56,012 bases of DNA from Streptomyces regalis (GCF_001509475.1 NZ_LLZG01000394.1:1-56012); one strand, 5' to 3'. Positions 33,778 to 45,420 are shown, numbered from the stretch's first letter. A program made the numbers and translations. The notes: generated by a model from the letters alone, not told the origin.

Positions 33778-35244
33778 TCAGCGCTGCAGTGTCAGCAGAC
33801 CCGGACGGTAGGGCAGGAGGCCGTAGTCGCCGCCGGAGTTGGGGCTGCGGCCCTGGTAGAGCAACTGCAGATTGCAGGGATCGACGGTCATGGTCTGATC
33901 GGGGCTGGTACGGATCAGTTCGCCATGGCTGATGTCGTTGGTCCAGGTGGCGCCACTGTTGGCCTTGCCGGCGAAGGGATTGCTCTCGGTCGCGGCCTGA
34001 GGTGTCCATGAGCCGTTCAGACTGGTGGCCGTGAATGAGCGGAAGTAGCGGCCCTGCGAGCCGATCGCCTCGACGATCATGAGGTAGCGGTTCTGGCCCT
34101 GGAGCTTGTAGACCTGCGGGGCTTCGAACAGGTTGTTCCTCGTATCGCTCATGATCACTGTCGAGGTCGTGCCGAAGCTGCCCGGGAAGTTCCCGATCGG
34201 CATACTGGCCCGGTAGATCTTGCCGTTGTCACCGGCGAAGAACAGGTACATGTTCGTCCCGTCACCGATGAGCGTCTGGTCGATGGGTCCTGTTCCGGAG
34301 TCGGAGATGCTTCCGGAGAAGAGCACCTGCTGGGATGACCAGCCATTGGGGTTGGTGGGGTCGCTCGACGTCCGGTAGGAGAAGGCGGTCCCGCCCCACT
34401 GGTAGGCGAGCACCCAGATGTTCTTCGGCGCGAAGTAGAAGAGCGTGGGCGCGACGGTTGAGGCTGACATCGTGTTCTGGCTGGCCGAGGCCATCTCCGA
34501 CCAATTGGTGAACAGGCCGAAGTTCATCGAACCCCAACTCGTCCCCGTGTCGTGCGTCGTCGCATAGACGAGTTGCCTGCCGTTGTAGGGGGCGACGGTG
34601 AAGTCCTTGAGCGAGACCCACCCCGGCTTGGGCTGCGCCAGCGCGCCCGTTGATGTCCAGCGGTATGTCGACGGAAGATCGCACGGGCCGGGGTTGTCGG
34701 CGCCGACCTTGACGAGCTGCCACTGCTGGTTGGTGCCGCCCCAGTCGTCGTACTGGACGATGTTCGCGTTGTCGGCGGTGGAGGCGCCTTGCACCTCGAG
34801 GGCCTTGTTGCTGTGGCGCGAGATGAACCTTACGTAGCCATCCGAGCTGTCGGCCAGCCGCCACTGCTGGTTGGTGGCGTTCAGGTCGGCCCACTGGACG
34901 ATCGAGCCGCCGTTCGCGGTGGACCAGTTGTAGACGTCCAGCACCTTGCCCGAGTGGCGGGACTTGATGCGGTAGTAGCCGCCCCCGGAATCGACGAACT
35001 GCCACTGCTGCTGGGCCTGATTGTTCCTGGTCCACTGGGTGATGCGGGCGCCGTCGTCGGTCGCCAGGTTGTAGACGTCAAGGGCCTTGCCGCTGTTGCG
35101 GTTGACCAGCACATACGAGGCGTTGGGGTCTACGGTCGCCGCGCCGGCGGGCTGGGCGCCGAGGAAGGTGGCCACGAGCAGCAAGGGCGCAAGGACGGCG
35201 AGTAAGCGTCTTGGGCGGACCGGGGACGGGTGGCGAAACCACAT
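33778..35244 (-). CDS. secreted GH62 alpha-L-arabinofuranosidase with lectin domain
   Basis: A 488-residue secreted enzyme from ATG 35244, with AAGGAGG nine bases upstream. A Sec signal peptide of about 35 residues ends in AGA-A. Residues 36-190 are a ricin-type beta-trefoil with three QxW repeats (QQQWQF, NQQWRL, NQQWQL). Residues 190-488 are the GH62 five-bladed propeller. Likely catalytic residues are Asp in [14 protein letters not shown] (base), Asp in [11 protein letters not shown] (pKa modulator) and Glu in [12 protein letters not shown] (acid). It removes arabinose side chains from arabinoxylan. It is divergent from the GH10 xylanase, and its lectin is close to that of the CE1 esterase at 37588. 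Confidence 0.92.
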   Translation of the reverse strand: MWFRHPSPVRPRRLLAVLAPLLLVATFLGAQPAGAATVDPNASYVLVNRNSGKALDVYNLATDDGARITQWTRNNQAQQQWQFVDSGGGYYRIKSRHSGKVLDVYNWSTANGGSIVQWADLNATNQQWRLADSSDGYVRFISRHSNKALEVQGASTADNANIVQYDDWGGTNQQWQLVKVGADNPGPCDLPSTYRWTSTGALAQPKPGWVSLKDFTVAPYNGRQLVYATTHDTGTSWGSMNFGLFTNWSEMASASQNTMSASTVAPTLFYFAPKNIWVLAYQWGGTAFSYRTSSDPTNPNGWSSQQVLFSGSISDSGTGPIDQTLIGDGTNMYLFFAGDNGKIYRASMPIGNFPGSFGTTSTVIMSDTRNNLFEAPQVYKLQGQNRYLMIVEAIGSQGRYFRSFTATSLNGSWTPQAATESNPFAGKANSGATWTNDISHGELIRTSPDQTMTVDPCNLQLLYQGRSPNSGGDYGLLPYRPGLLTLQR

Positions 35245-35319
35245 CAGAGGGCCTCCTTGGGGGCGGGGTGAGGTGACGCCGATGAACCGCGGAGCGGCCG
35301 TACCGAGGGCAGGGAACAG

Positions 35320-35336
35320 CTTCGAAACATTCGAAG
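35320..35336. promoter_or_regulatory. perfect dyad upstream of GH62, operator candidate
   Basis: CTTCGAAACATTCGAAG is a perfect 7-bp palindrome with a three-base centre, 75 bases before the GH62 start. The CGAAnnnTTCG core resembles the xylan-responsive LacI-type (BxlR-like) operator described in streptomycetes as CGAA(N)TTCG-type. Binding would repress GH62 without inducer. The assignment is inference from consensus memory. Confidence 0.6.
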
Positions 35337-35610
35337 AGATCCCCGAACCTTTGACGCCACAAGCTAGGAATGCGGGGCCTTCTGGTCAAGGTCTGTCGCC
35401 GATCTGTCCACAAACAGATCCTCCCCTTTTGGGCTTGGCAAGCTGTCGCGCCAACCGGAAGCACCCCCAAAGTTCGATACGGCTCCCCAGTCCAAGGGTC
35501 CACGGGTGGGAAGTTGAGTTAGCGGCGTCCGCGCACTCGTCCTGGTCCGGGCCCGGGGCCTACGGCATCCGCCGACGGTAGCGCCGGAGGGTTCGCCGTC
35601 CGGCTCGACC

Positions 35611-35679
35611 CGATTTCGAAAGTTGCGGGCGGGGAACAGAAACTTTCTCTGCGGTGAGTATTGACGATCCACCGTCAAT
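35611..35679. promoter_or_regulatory. cluster of dyads in the GH62/GH10 control region
   Basis: Three elements lie close together. TTTCGAAA is near 35614-35621. CAGAAACTTTCTCTG at 35638-35652 has the perfect core AGAAACTTTCT, a near match to the CGAAACTTTCG consensus. ATTGACG at 35660-35666 is inverted with CGTCAAT at 35673-35679. They are 450-500 bases before the GH10 start, so they may serve the shared divergent control region. Confidence 0.5.
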
Positions 35680-35701
35680 CCCTCAATCTCCCTCTCTGAG
35701 T

Positions 35702-35737
35702 GGCCGACCGTAGTTCGGGATTTCGAACTATGTCGGC
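35702..35737. promoter_or_regulatory. long interrupted palindrome upstream of GH10
   Basis: TAGTTCG (35711-35717) and CGAACTA (35724-35730) are perfect inverted arms, flanked further out by GGCCGAC (35702-35708) and GTCGGCC (35731-35737). The outer arms extend the dyad to 36 bases. It could be a two-dimer operator or a terminator of upstream transcription. The half-site TTCG...CGAA agrees with the other operator candidates. Confidence 0.5.
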
Positions 35738-35981
35738 CCTGAGCAATCTGTGCTGCACGACGGATCCGCGCACCAAAGCACCTGCGCCACCCCGTTTCGT
35801 TTCCGGTGAGGTTCGCACCAGCGCATCCTGGCTCTTCGCCCAGTTGGAGAGGTACGCGACGCCGCGTGTCGGCCCCCCGGCTGAGCCGCGATGGAGTACC
35901 CCCATGTCTGTGTCGAAACACCGCCGCCGCCCGCCGTACGTCACCCGACGGCCGAGTCCGGGTGCCGTCGGTGCCGGTTGA

Positions 35982-37556
<1,575 letters not shown>

Positions 37557-37587
37557 GGGGACCTGCCTCAAACGAGAGGGTGAATCG

Positions 37588-38958
37588 ATGAAGACCTACG
37601 GTGCGGCTTCCCCCGCCCCTCCACGAAGGCATCGCTGGTTATCCCGGGTCGCCGCGGTGGTGGCGGCGACCCTCGCGATCGGCATGCTCGCCGCGGTGAA
37701 GCCGGCGCCCGCCGAGGCGGCGACGGTAGACACCAACGCCTGGTATGTCCTGGTCAATCGCAACAGCGGCAAGGCGCTGGACGTCTCTGGCGCGTCCACC
37801 GCCGACGGCGCGCGGGTCAGCCAGTGGACGCGCAACGACGGAGCCCATCAGCAGTGGCAGTTCGTGGACTCCGGCGACGGCTTCTACCTCCTCAAGGCCC
37901 GGCATTCGGGCAAGGTTCTCGACGTGGCCGGCGCCTCGACCGCGGACGGTGCCGCGATCCAGCAGTGGGCCGACCACAGCGGGGCCAACCAGCAGTTCCG
38001 CCTGGCCGACTCCGACGCGGGCCACGTCCGGCTGATCAACCGCACCAGCAGCAAGGCGGTGGAGGTGCAGGGCGCCTCCACCGCCGACGGCGGCAACGTC
38101 GTCCAGTACTCCGACTGGGGCGGCGCCAACCAGCAATGGCAGATGGTCAAGCTGTCGTCCGGTGGCGGCGGCGGGTGCGGCAGCGCCCCGACCCTGGCGA
38201 GCGGTACGCACACGATGCAGAGCGGCGGCAAGAGCCGCAGCTTCATCCTCAGGGTTCCCGCCAACTACGACAACAGCCACCCCTACCGGCTGATCTTCGC
38301 GTTCCACTGGCGGGGCGGAACCGCCGGCGACGTCGCCTCGGGCGGCACGAGCGGGAACGCCTGGTCCTACTACGGCCAACAGGAACAGTCGAACAACGGC
38401 GCGATCCTCGTCGCCCCCCAGGGCCTCGGCAACGGCTGGGCCAATTCGGGCGGTGAGGACATCACCTTCGTCGACGACATGATCCGGCGGATCGAGGGCG
38501 GCCTCTGTGTCAACCCGGCACAGCGTTTCGCCACGGGATTCAGCTGGGGCGGCGGTATGAGCTACGCACTCGCATGCAGCCGGGCGAACGCCTTCAGGGC
38601 CGTCGCGGTCATATCCGGCGCTCAGATCAGCGGGTGCAGCGGCGGCACCCAGCCCATCGCCTACTTCGGAATCCACGGCATCAGCGACTCCGTCCTCAAC
38701 ATCGCGCAAGGACGGTCCCTGCGCGACAAATTCGTCAGCAACAACGGCTGCACCCCCCAGAGCCCGCGCGAGCCCGCGCCGGGCAGCCGAACGCACATCA
38801 CCACCACCTACTCGGGCTGCCGTACCGGATACCCGGTCCAATGGGCCGCGTTCGACGGAGGCCACATACCCGGTCCGGTCGACGGCTCCTCCGGCGAAAG
38901 CGGCGTCGCCACCTGGACCAAGGCAGAGATCTGGAGGTTCTTCGCACAGTTCCAGTGA
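37588..38958 (+). CDS. secreted CE1-type esterase with N-terminal ricin-like lectin
   Basis: A 456-residue secreted protein, ATG 37588, probably co-transcribed with the xylanase. The signal peptide ends near AEA-A (residue 45). Residues 46-190 are a ricin-type trefoil (HQQWQF, NQQFRL, NQQWQM). After a GGGGGCGS linker comes an alpha/beta-hydrolase of the PHB-depolymerase/feruloyl-acetylxylan esterase group: FILRVPANYDNSHPYRLIFA, GNAWSYYGQQEQSNNGAILV, nucleophile Ser in GFSWGGGMSYA and the late His in FDGGHIPGP. It should remove feruloyl or acetyl groups from arabinoxylan. Feruloyl versus acetyl specificity cannot be read from sequence. Confidence 0.88.
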   Translation: MKTYGAASPAPPRRHRWLSRVAAVVAATLAIGMLAAVKPAPAEAATVDTNAWYVLVNRNSGKALDVSGASTADGARVSQWTRNDGAHQQWQFVDSGDGFYLLKARHSGKVLDVAGASTADGAAIQQWADHSGANQQFRLADSDAGHVRLINRTSSKAVEVQGASTADGGNVVQYSDWGGANQQWQMVKLSSGGGGGCGSAPTLASGTHTMQSGGKSRSFILRVPANYDNSHPYRLIFAFHWRGGTAGDVASGGTSGNAWSYYGQQEQSNNGAILVAPQGLGNGWANSGGEDITFVDDMIRRIEGGLCVNPAQRFATGFSWGGGMSYALACSRANAFRAVAVISGAQISGCSGGTQPIAYFGIHGISDSVLNIAQGRSLRDKFVSNNGCTPQSPREPAPGSRTHITTTYSGCRTGYPVQWAAFDGGHIPGPVDGSSGESGVATWTKAEIWRFFAQFQ

Positions 38959-38970
38959 CACGCCCGCACC

Positions 38971-39007
38971 ACGGAGTGGAGCCAGGATGATCCTGGCTCC
39001 ACTCCGT
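38971..39007 (+). terminator. strong terminator after the xylanase-esterase operon
   Basis: ACGGAGTGGAGCCAGGAT and ATCCTGGCTCCACTCCGT are exact inverse complements with a single base between them. In practice this gives a 16-bp stem and a small loop, 12 bases after the esterase stop. No T-run follows. Confidence 0.85.
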
Positions 39008-39699
39008 CGACGGCCATCCCGGATTGAAGGACGGAGGGGCCTTTTCAGGAGAGCTCTCACGCCTTCGGATTGGTCACGGCCGGCGAGCAGGCCGCGGGAG
39101 AAGTGGCGTTCGAAGAAGACCAGAGCCAGATCACGGGCTTCGGCGGTCGCCTCGCAGCCGTCTACTGCTGCTGGGCCGCCTCTTCGAGATGAAGGAGCTC
39201 CTGGAGGGCGCGGCCGCCCGCCTCCTCGCCCGGCGGAGTTGGTCCAGGAGTTCCACGACCTGCTCATCGCCGGTGCCGACGGCATGGCACGGCGGGCTCC
39301 TGAAACCGGGCGATCACGGGTGCCTCCCGGCAGTCCTGATGGTGGATCAGAGCCGGGTTCCGCCTCTTCGGCGGTGGTGCCCGGCTGGTGGAACAGGTCG
39401 CCGAGCACACCGGCGGCACCGTCCGCAAAGCCCTGGTCGACCAGGGCTTCGAGAACCGGATCCATGTCCTGGCCGACGCCTCACCGGCGTGAATACCCCG
39501 ACCTGGCGCAAGAGCCGCCCCAGGACCACCCCGTGAATGTGCGAAGCTGGTTTTCTGATCACGAGGACGAAGCTCTTCCGTGTCACGGCGTCGAGGCCAC
39601 GACGTCAGCCGGGCGCACGCCCCCGGAAGCCCGATCCGTATCGCGCCCGGTGACGCCCTGCCGTCGGCGCCGTTCCAAAGCTGGGAGCGGTGAGTACAG
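39008..39699. other. degenerate stretch between operons
   Basis: About 690 bases with broken short frames on both strands, such as plus-strand VTAGEQAAGEVAFEEDQSQI and VEQVAEHTGGTVRKALVDQG. They look like eroded coding sequence but belong to no family I can name. There is no clear RNA gene or hairpin. Confidence 0.4.
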
Positions 39700-40668
39700 A
39701 TGAGCCTGAGTTCCGCCGATGCCCCGAACCCCGGGCCGACCGGTGCCGGCAACGGGCCGGCCGTCTCCCGCCGGGAGTTCGACGCACTCTTCGATGCGGT
39801 TCGCGCATGGGGTCGCTGGTCCCCGGCCGACCGTGGTGCCTGGAACCGTGTCACCGCGGACCATGTGCGGGAGGCCGCTGCCGGCGTGCGGTCAGGGACC
39901 GTCGTCCCGCTGGCGCTGCCCTGGAACACCCGACCCGGTCCCGGCAACCGCAAGCCCGCCCTGCACCACATGACCGACCTCGGCGACGTTCAGGCGCCGG
40001 AACCCTCCACCCACAAGGACTTCATCGCCGCCGACTACCACGGCAAGGGCATCACACACCTCGACGCACTGTGCCACATCGCCTACCGGGGGCAGCTCTA
40101 TGACGGCCGGACGGCACACGAGGTCGTCGATGCCGCAGGCGCCCGCTTCGGCGCGGTGTCGACGCTCGGGCCCCTCGTCACGAGGGGTGTGCTCCTCGAC
40201 CTCCCCGCCGTCCTCGGGACCCGCTGGCTGGAGCCGGGGCAAGCAGTACACGCCAAGGACATCGTCGCTGCGGAGAAGGCGCTCGATGTGACGATCGGCG
40301 AGGGCGACGCGGTACTGCTGCGCTCCGGGCACGTCCGCCGCCGCGAGGAGCTCGGTGCCTGGGACCCCGACACGGCGAGCGCGGGCTTTCACGTGGACGC
40401 CCTGCCGCTTCTGGCCGAGCGCGGTATCGCACTGCTCGGCGGAGACGGCGACAGCGATGTACGGCCCTCGCCCGTGGACGGTGTGCACTCGCCCGTCCAC
40501 GCCCTGGCCCTGGCCGCGATGGGGGTGCCGCTGCTGGACAACCTGGACCTGGAAGGGCTCTCCGCGGCCACTGCCGAGGCGGGGCGGCATGAGTTCCTGC
40601 TCGTGGTGGCGCCACTGAACGTCCCGGGAGGGACGGGCTCGCCCGTCAACCCGGTCGCGGTCCTGTGA
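39700..40668 (+). CDS. cyclase-family hydrolase (kynurenine formamidase-like fold)
   Basis: A 322-residue soluble protein, ATG 39700. GGAG at 39686-39689 is a plausible ribosome-binding site. The metal-binding motif is GITHLDALCHIAYRG, a variant of HxGTHxDxPxH in which His, Asp and His are kept. GDGDSDVRPSPVDGVHSPVH comes later in the fold. The N-terminal part (LPWNTRPGPGNRKPALHHMT) is typical of the longer actinobacterial cyclase-family hydrolases. These act on amides, lactones or cyclic esters. No partner gene is near and the substrate is unknown. Confidence 0.82.
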   Translation: MSLSSADAPNPGPTGAGNGPAVSRREFDALFDAVRAWGRWSPADRGAWNRVTADHVREAAAGVRSGTVVPLALPWNTRPGPGNRKPALHHMTDLGDVQAPEPSTHKDFIAADYHGKGITHLDALCHIAYRGQLYDGRTAHEVVDAAGARFGAVSTLGPLVTRGVLLDLPAVLGTRWLEPGQAVHAKDIVAAEKALDVTIGEGDAVLLRSGHVRRREELGAWDPDTASAGFHVDALPLLAERGIALLGGDGDSDVRPSPVDGVHSPVHALALAAMGVPLLDNLDLEGLSAATAEAGRHEFLLVVAPLNVPGGTGSPVNPVAVL

Positions 40669-40727
40669 CAGACCGGGTCCGGTCACCGTGCGTGAGGGAT
40701 CTTGCGAATCATGACTAGTGCACCTTA

Positions 40728-43697
40728 ATGCCCGTATCCTCGTCAATGCCAGATATTTCCGAAGAGTGGATTGTCGAAGGCGTGAGGCAAAGCGTGGATC
40801 GGGCCGGCGGCGAACCGATACCGACGGGGCGTGCGACAGGCGGCACGGGGCCCGCCCGTTTCCGTGAGCGGTTTCTGCAGGGTGATTCGGTCGGGCCGGG
40901 TGTGCGAACCTCGATCCTGAATTCCTGGCAGCGTTGCCGGACCCTGGGGCTGTCGCCGGACCAGTCCGACCTTCCCTATCGGGAGGACTTCGATCCGGAC
41001 GGGCCGATAGTCCGCGCAGCCGTGCCGGTGCTCGACCGACTGCAGTCCACGTTCGCCGGCAGCGCGATGAACATCTCCGTCGCCGATGCGAATGGGACGG
41101 TGCTCCTGCGCCGTTTCGGAGAAGCGTCGCTGGCCAGAACTCTCCCGGCGATCCAGAGCGCCCCGGGGTTCGTGTTCGCCGAGCAGGTCGCCGGTACCAA
41201 CGGCATCGGTCTCGCCCTGGCGGAGCGGCAGCTCATCCGGGTCTACGGCGCTGAGCACTTCGCCGAGCGCTCCCAAGGCAGCGCCTGCCGCGCGCTTCCC
41301 GTCCGCGACCCGCTCAGTGGCCGCATCGAGGGCGTTCTGTGCTTCGGCTATCCTCGCGGCGCCGAGAATCCGGCGCTGGACACCGTCATACGCAAGGCGG
41401 CCGAGGCCATCGAGCGGCGGTTGCTGGCGCGGAGTTCCGCACGTGAGCGCGCATTGCTGCGGGCCTACCTGGACACCGGAGCCGAGGCCGACGCAGGCCT
41501 TCAGCACCGTATCGGGGTGGCGGAACTGGCCCTGGAGCTGCACCCCCGCGGCCAGGCGATCCTCATGGAGAAGGCCGCCGAGCTGATCTCCCGCGCACAG
41601 CGGGGCGCCGTCGACGTGCCCCTGCCCGACGGTCGACGGGTCACGCTCGTGAGCCGCCCGATGACGAGTGCCTCCGGAGTGGAGGGCGTCGCCATCGAAG
41701 CCGTTCTCCCCGGCCTCGCACCGCGCGAGGCTCTCGCCATCCCGCACCAGGTCGACGAGGTGCTGGGCTTCCCCGCCGAGCCTGCCGTCGCCTCTGTCCT
41801 CCGGCTCTCCGGAGCCGTTCCCGTCGCCGTGACGCCCGGGCATCTCTCCCTCACTCCACCGTCCGGGCAGCATCCTCCCGAGACGGCACCCGACCGGCCG
41901 GCCGTGGCCGGCGAGGGCATCACGGCCGCCGACATCGACGGCGTGACGGACGGCCGACCCACGGACGACCGACCCGACTCCCCGCCCTCCGTCAGAGGAC
42001 TCGTGATGGTGGGGGAGCCGCACGTGGGGACGTACGCCCTGGCCGCGCGACGCCGACTGGAGTTGCTGTCCGAGGCCAGCGTCCACATCGGCACCACCCT
42101 GGACGTACGCCGCACCGCCCGGGAACTCGCCGAGACGGCGGTGCCGCGACTGGCCGACTTCGTCACCATCGACCTGCCCGAGGCCGTACTGCGCGGTGAG
42201 GAGTCCGCCGATCCCCGCCGTGACCTGCGCCGTGCGGTGGTCCATGGCATCCGCGACGGCTGTCCCTTCAGTCCGGTGGGCAAGCACGTCGACTACGGCC
42301 CGACGACGCCGCAGATGCGGTGTCTGACGAGTGGGCGGGCAGTGCTGGAACCGGACCTGCAGACCGCCGCGGGCTGGCTCGCACAGGACCCCGAGCACTC
42401 CGAACAACTGCTGAGCCACGTCCACTCCCTCATCGCGGTGCCCCTGGTCGCCCGCGGCGTCGTGCTGGGGGTCGCCAGTTTCTATCGGGCGGAGGATCCC
42501 GCCTCTTTCGGAGACGACGACCGCTCGCTGGCGCAAGAGCTCGCCACCCGTGCCGCGCTGTCCATCGACAACGCCCGCCGCTACACGCGCGAACGCACCA
42601 TGGTCCTGGCCCTGCAGCGCAGCCTGCTCCCGCACGGACTGCCCGACCAGGACGCCGTCGAGGTCGCCCATCGTTATCTGCCCGCCGAATCCGACGTCGG
42701 GGGAGACTGGTACGACGTCATCCCCCTGTCCGGCGCCCGCGTCGGCCTCTTCGTCGGTGACGTCGTCGGCCACGGTCTGTTGTCCGCCGCCACCATGGGC
42801 CGGGTGCGCACCGCCGCACGCAGCTTCGCCGAGCTCGACTTCCCCCCGGACGAGGTCCTCACCCACCTCGACAACCTCGTGGGACGCCTGGACCGGGAGG
42901 AGCCCGCCGCCGAGGGTGCCGGCATCATCGGCGCGACCTGTCTGTACGCGATCTACGACCCGACCTCGCAGCAGTGCACCATGGCCCGCGCCGGCCACCC
43001 GCCGCCCGCCCTGGTCCGCCCCGACGGCACCGTGTCGTTCCCCGACCTGCCCGCCGGGCCCCCGCTCGGCCTCGGAGGTCTGCCCTTCGAAGCCGCCGAG
43101 ATCCACCTCCCCGAAGGCAGTCAGCTGGTCCTCTACACCGACGGACTCATCGAGGACCGGCACCGCGACGTCGACGTGGTCCTCGATCAGCTGCGCGAGG
43201 TCCTGGCCCACCCGGAGCGTGCACCCGACGAGACCTGCCAGGCGGTCCTCGACACCGTGGCGCCGGCCCACCCCTACGACGACATAGCGCTGCTCGTGGC
43301 CCGCACCCACGCCCTGGACCCGGGGCGGATCGCCACCTGGGATCTGCCCGCGGATCCGGCCCTCGTCAGCGAGGTCCGCTCCTGCGCCACCCGGCAACTG
43401 GCCGACTGGGGACTCGACGAGGTCGTGTTCGCCGCTGAACTGATGCTCAGTGAGCTGGTCACGAACGCCATCCGCCACGGTGCCGGGCCCATCCGGGTAC
43501 GGCTGCTCCACGACCGCACCCTGGTCTGCGAGGTCTCCGACACCAGCAACACCGCCCCACATCTGCGTAGAGCGGCCAGCACCGATGAAGGGGGCCGCGG
43601 CCTGTTCCTCGTCGCGCAGCTGGCAGAGAGCTGGGGCACGCGCTACACCTCGGAGGGCAAGGTCATCTGGGCCGAATGCGGGCTCGACGGTGCCTGA
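40728..43697 (+). CDS. multidomain SpoIIE-type PP2C phosphatase with GAF and kinase-like ATPase
   Basis: A 989-residue cytosolic signalling protein. Residues about 40-230 resemble the N-terminal sensor of AcoR/DhaR activators (RTSILNSWQRCRTLGLSPDQ, FAEQVAGTNGIGLALAERQL). A PAS-like segment follows to about 335. A GAF domain at 440-620 has VHIGTTLDVRRTARELAETA and LIAVPLVARGVVLGVASFYR. The PP2C/SpoIIE domain at 635-860 has ESDVGGDWYDVIPLSG, VGDVVGHGLLSAATMG and YDDIALLVAR. A final RsbW-like ATPase at 865-989 has LMLSELVTNAIRHG and EGGRGLFLVAQLAESWG. Phosphatase and anti-sigma-like kinase in one chain suggest partner-switching control of a sigma factor, with the sensor domains reading a small ligand. 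ATG 40746 is an alternative start. Confidence 0.88.
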   Translation: MPVSSSMPDISEEWIVEGVRQSVDRAGGEPIPTGRATGGTGPARFRERFLQGDSVGPGVRTSILNSWQRCRTLGLSPDQSDLPYREDFDPDGPIVRAAVPVLDRLQSTFAGSAMNISVADANGTVLLRRFGEASLARTLPAIQSAPGFVFAEQVAGTNGIGLALAERQLIRVYGAEHFAERSQGSACRALPVRDPLSGRIEGVLCFGYPRGAENPALDTVIRKAAEAIERRLLARSSARERALLRAYLDTGAEADAGLQHRIGVAELALELHPRGQAILMEKAAELISRAQRGAVDVPLPDGRRVTLVSRPMTSASGVEGVAIEAVLPGLAPREALAIPHQVDEVLGFPAEPAVASVLRLSGAVPVAVTPGHLSLTPPSGQHPPETAPDRPAVAGEGITAADIDGVTDGRPTDDRPDSPPSVRGLVMVGEPHVGTYALAARRRLELLSEASVHIGTTLDVRRTARELAETAVPRLADFVTIDLPEAVLRGEESADPRRDLRRAVVHGIRDGCPFSPVGKHVDYGPTTPQMRCLTSGRAVLEPDLQTAAGWLAQDPEHSEQLLSHVHSLIAVPLVARGVVLGVASFYRAEDPASFGDDDRSLAQELATRAALSIDNARRYTRERTMVLALQRSLLPHGLPDQDAVEVAHRYLPAESDVGGDWYDVIPLSGARVGLFVGDVVGHGLLSAATMGRVRTAARSFAELDFPPDEVLTHLDNLVGRLDREEPAAEGAGIIGATCLYAIYDPTSQQCTMARAGHPPPALVRPDGTVSFPDLPAGPPLGLGGLPFEAAEIHLPEGSQLVLYTDGLIEDRHRDVDVVLDQLREVLAHPERAPDETCQAVLDTVAPAHPYDDIALLVARTHALDPGRIATWDLPADPALVSEVRSCATRQLADWGLDEVVFAAELMLSELVTNAIRHGAGPIRVRLLHDRTLVCEVSDTSNTAPHLRRAASTDEGGRGLFLVAQLAESWGTRYTSEGKVIWAECGLDGA

Positions 43698-43836
43698 GGC
43701 GCTGAAGAGCGGCGCCGCCCACTGATCCGTTGGAGTCACAGACGACGACAAGATGCCTGAAATATGTTGATATGGCCCGCTAGGATCACTGACACGAGTC
43801 GGGAAGAACTCGCCAGGCCGATCCCCGGAGTCGTCC

Positions 43837-45420
43837 GTGCACGACGCTCACGACACCCCTGCGCCGGCGGTCCCGCCCAGCGGGGCAGTACCCCTGGTCC
43901 GTATCCGCGGGCTCGCCAAGCGGTTCGGCGGGACCCTCGCGCTGGCCGGGGTCGACCTCGACGTCCACACCGGTAGCGTCCTCGCCCTCCTCGGCCCCAA
44001 CGGAGCCGGAAAGTCCACGCTCATCAAAGTGCTCGCCGGCGTACACCAAGCCGACTCGGGGCAGATCGCGGTGGACGGGCACCCACTCGGGAGTCATGCC
44101 GCTTCCCGCAGCATGTCCTTCATCCACCAGGATCTGGGTCTGGTGGAGTGGATGACCGTCGCCGAGAACATCGCCCTGAGCACCGGGTATCCGCGCCGCG
44201 CCGGACTGATCTCCTGGCGGCGGACCCGAGAGCAGTGCACCGAGGCACTGCGGATCGTCGCCGGACATCTCGATCCCGACGCCCCGATCGCCGGCCTTCC
44301 CCCCGCCGAGCGTTCCCTGGTCGCCATCGCACGAGCCCTGGCGGCACGGGCGAAGCTCATCGTCCTCGACGAACCGACCGCCCGCCTCCCGGCCGCCGAC
44401 TGCACCCGGCTGTTCCGCGTCCTGCACGCTCTGCGCGACCGGGGGCACGGCATCCTCTACGTCAGCCACCGCCTGGACGAGGTGTACGAGGTCGCCGACA
44501 CCTTCGCCGTCCTGCGCGACGGCCGCCTCGTCAGCCACGGCTCGCTGGCGGACCACACCCCGGCCCGCCTGGTGCACGACATCATCGGCGAGGAACCGGC
44601 CGACCTCCCCCACTCTCGGCTTCGCTCGAGCGGGGGGACCCCCATCCCCGCCACGGCCCCGGCCGGCGGCGCGGCCGTCCTGACCCTCGACGGCGTACGG
44701 ACAGCCGGTGCGGGACCGGTCGACCTGGAGCTCAGGCCCGGGGAAGTCCTCGGGCTGGTCGGCCTCACGGGCGCCGGACACATGGACCTGGGGCGAGCCC
44801 TCGCGGGTTCCCGGCCCCTTCTCGGCGGACGTGCCGTCCTCGGCGGCCGCCCGTACAGTCCCCGTACGGTCGCCGACGCCGTCGGGCTCGGTGTCGCCTT
44901 CGTACCCGGCGACAGGCAGCGTGAGGGCTGCCTCGCCGAGCTGACCGTACGGGAGAACCTCCTGGCCAACCCCCGCGCGGGAGGCCGGCCGGCGCCGCGC
45001 TGGATCAGTCCCCGCCGCGAACGCGGCGAGGCCGCCACCCTGATCGGACGGTTCTCGGTGCGTCCCCGCGACAGCGAGGCGCTCATCGCCACCCTGTCGG
45101 GCGGAAACCAGCAGAAGGTCATGATCGGCCGGTGGCTCCGGGTGGAACTGCGCCTGCTGATCCTCGAGGAGCCGACGGCGAGCGTGGACATCGGTGCCAA
45201 GGCCGCGATCCACCGCCTGCTCGACGAGGCGCTGGCCGCGGGTCTCGCCGTCCTCCTCATCTCCACCGACTTCGAGGAGGTCGCGGGCGTGTGCAGGCGC
45301 GCCCTGGTCTTCGTTCGCGGGTCCGTGACGGCCGAGCTGGGCGGTCCGGCCCTCACGGTTGCGGGGCTCACCCGGGCGGCCTCGGCCATGCCCCCCTCCG
45401 GAACCGCGACGAACCCGTGA
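43837..45420 (+). CDS. sugar-type ABC importer ATPase with two nucleotide-binding domains
   Basis: A 527-residue RbsA/MglA-like protein from GTG 43837. The first half has Walker A LLGPNGAGKSTLIKVLAGVH and Walker B LIVLDEPTARLPAAD. Its signature region is LPPAERSLVAIARALA, a weak variant of the usual LSxGxxQ. The second half has a degenerate Walker A (GLVGLTGAGHMDLGRALA, lacking GKS, as usual in this family) and a good signature TLSGGNQQKVMIGRWL. A -10-like TAGGAT lies at 43781-43786. It is coupled to the permease by a GTGA overlap. Which monosaccharide or nucleoside-like ligand it carries is unknown. Confidence 0.88.
   Translation: MHDAHDTPAPAVPPSGAVPLVRIRGLAKRFGGTLALAGVDLDVHTGSVLALLGPNGAGKSTLIKVLAGVHQADSGQIAVDGHPLGSHAASRSMSFIHQDLGLVEWMTVAENIALSTGYPRRAGLISWRRTREQCTEALRIVAGHLDPDAPIAGLPPAERSLVAIARALAARAKLIVLDEPTARLPAADCTRLFRVLHALRDRGHGILYVSHRLDEVYEVADTFAVLRDGRLVSHGSLADHTPARLVHDIIGEEPADLPHSRLRSSGGTPIPATAPAGGAAVLTLDGVRTAGAGPVDLELRPGEVLGLVGLTGAGHMDLGRALAGSRPLLGGRAVLGGRPYSPRTVADAVGLGVAFVPGDRQREGCLAELTVRENLLANPRAGGRPAPRWISPRRERGEAATLIGRFSVRPRDSEALIATLSGGNQQKVMIGRWLRVELRLLILEEPTASVDIGAKAAIHRLLDEALAAGLAVLLISTDFEEVAGVCRRALVFVRGSVTAELGGPALTVAGLTRAASAMPPSGTATNP

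Noticed and set aside
37639..39465. A 608-codon minus-strand frame opposite the CE1 esterase
   Set aside because: The low-complexity Gly/Ala/Arg/Asp composition and lack of motifs are typical of an antisense shadow. The plus strand encodes a complete secreted esterase.
40743..43751. A 1002-codon minus-strand frame opposite the SpoIIE phosphatase
   Set aside because: It is an antisense shadow. The plus strand has complete GAF, PP2C and ATPase motifs.
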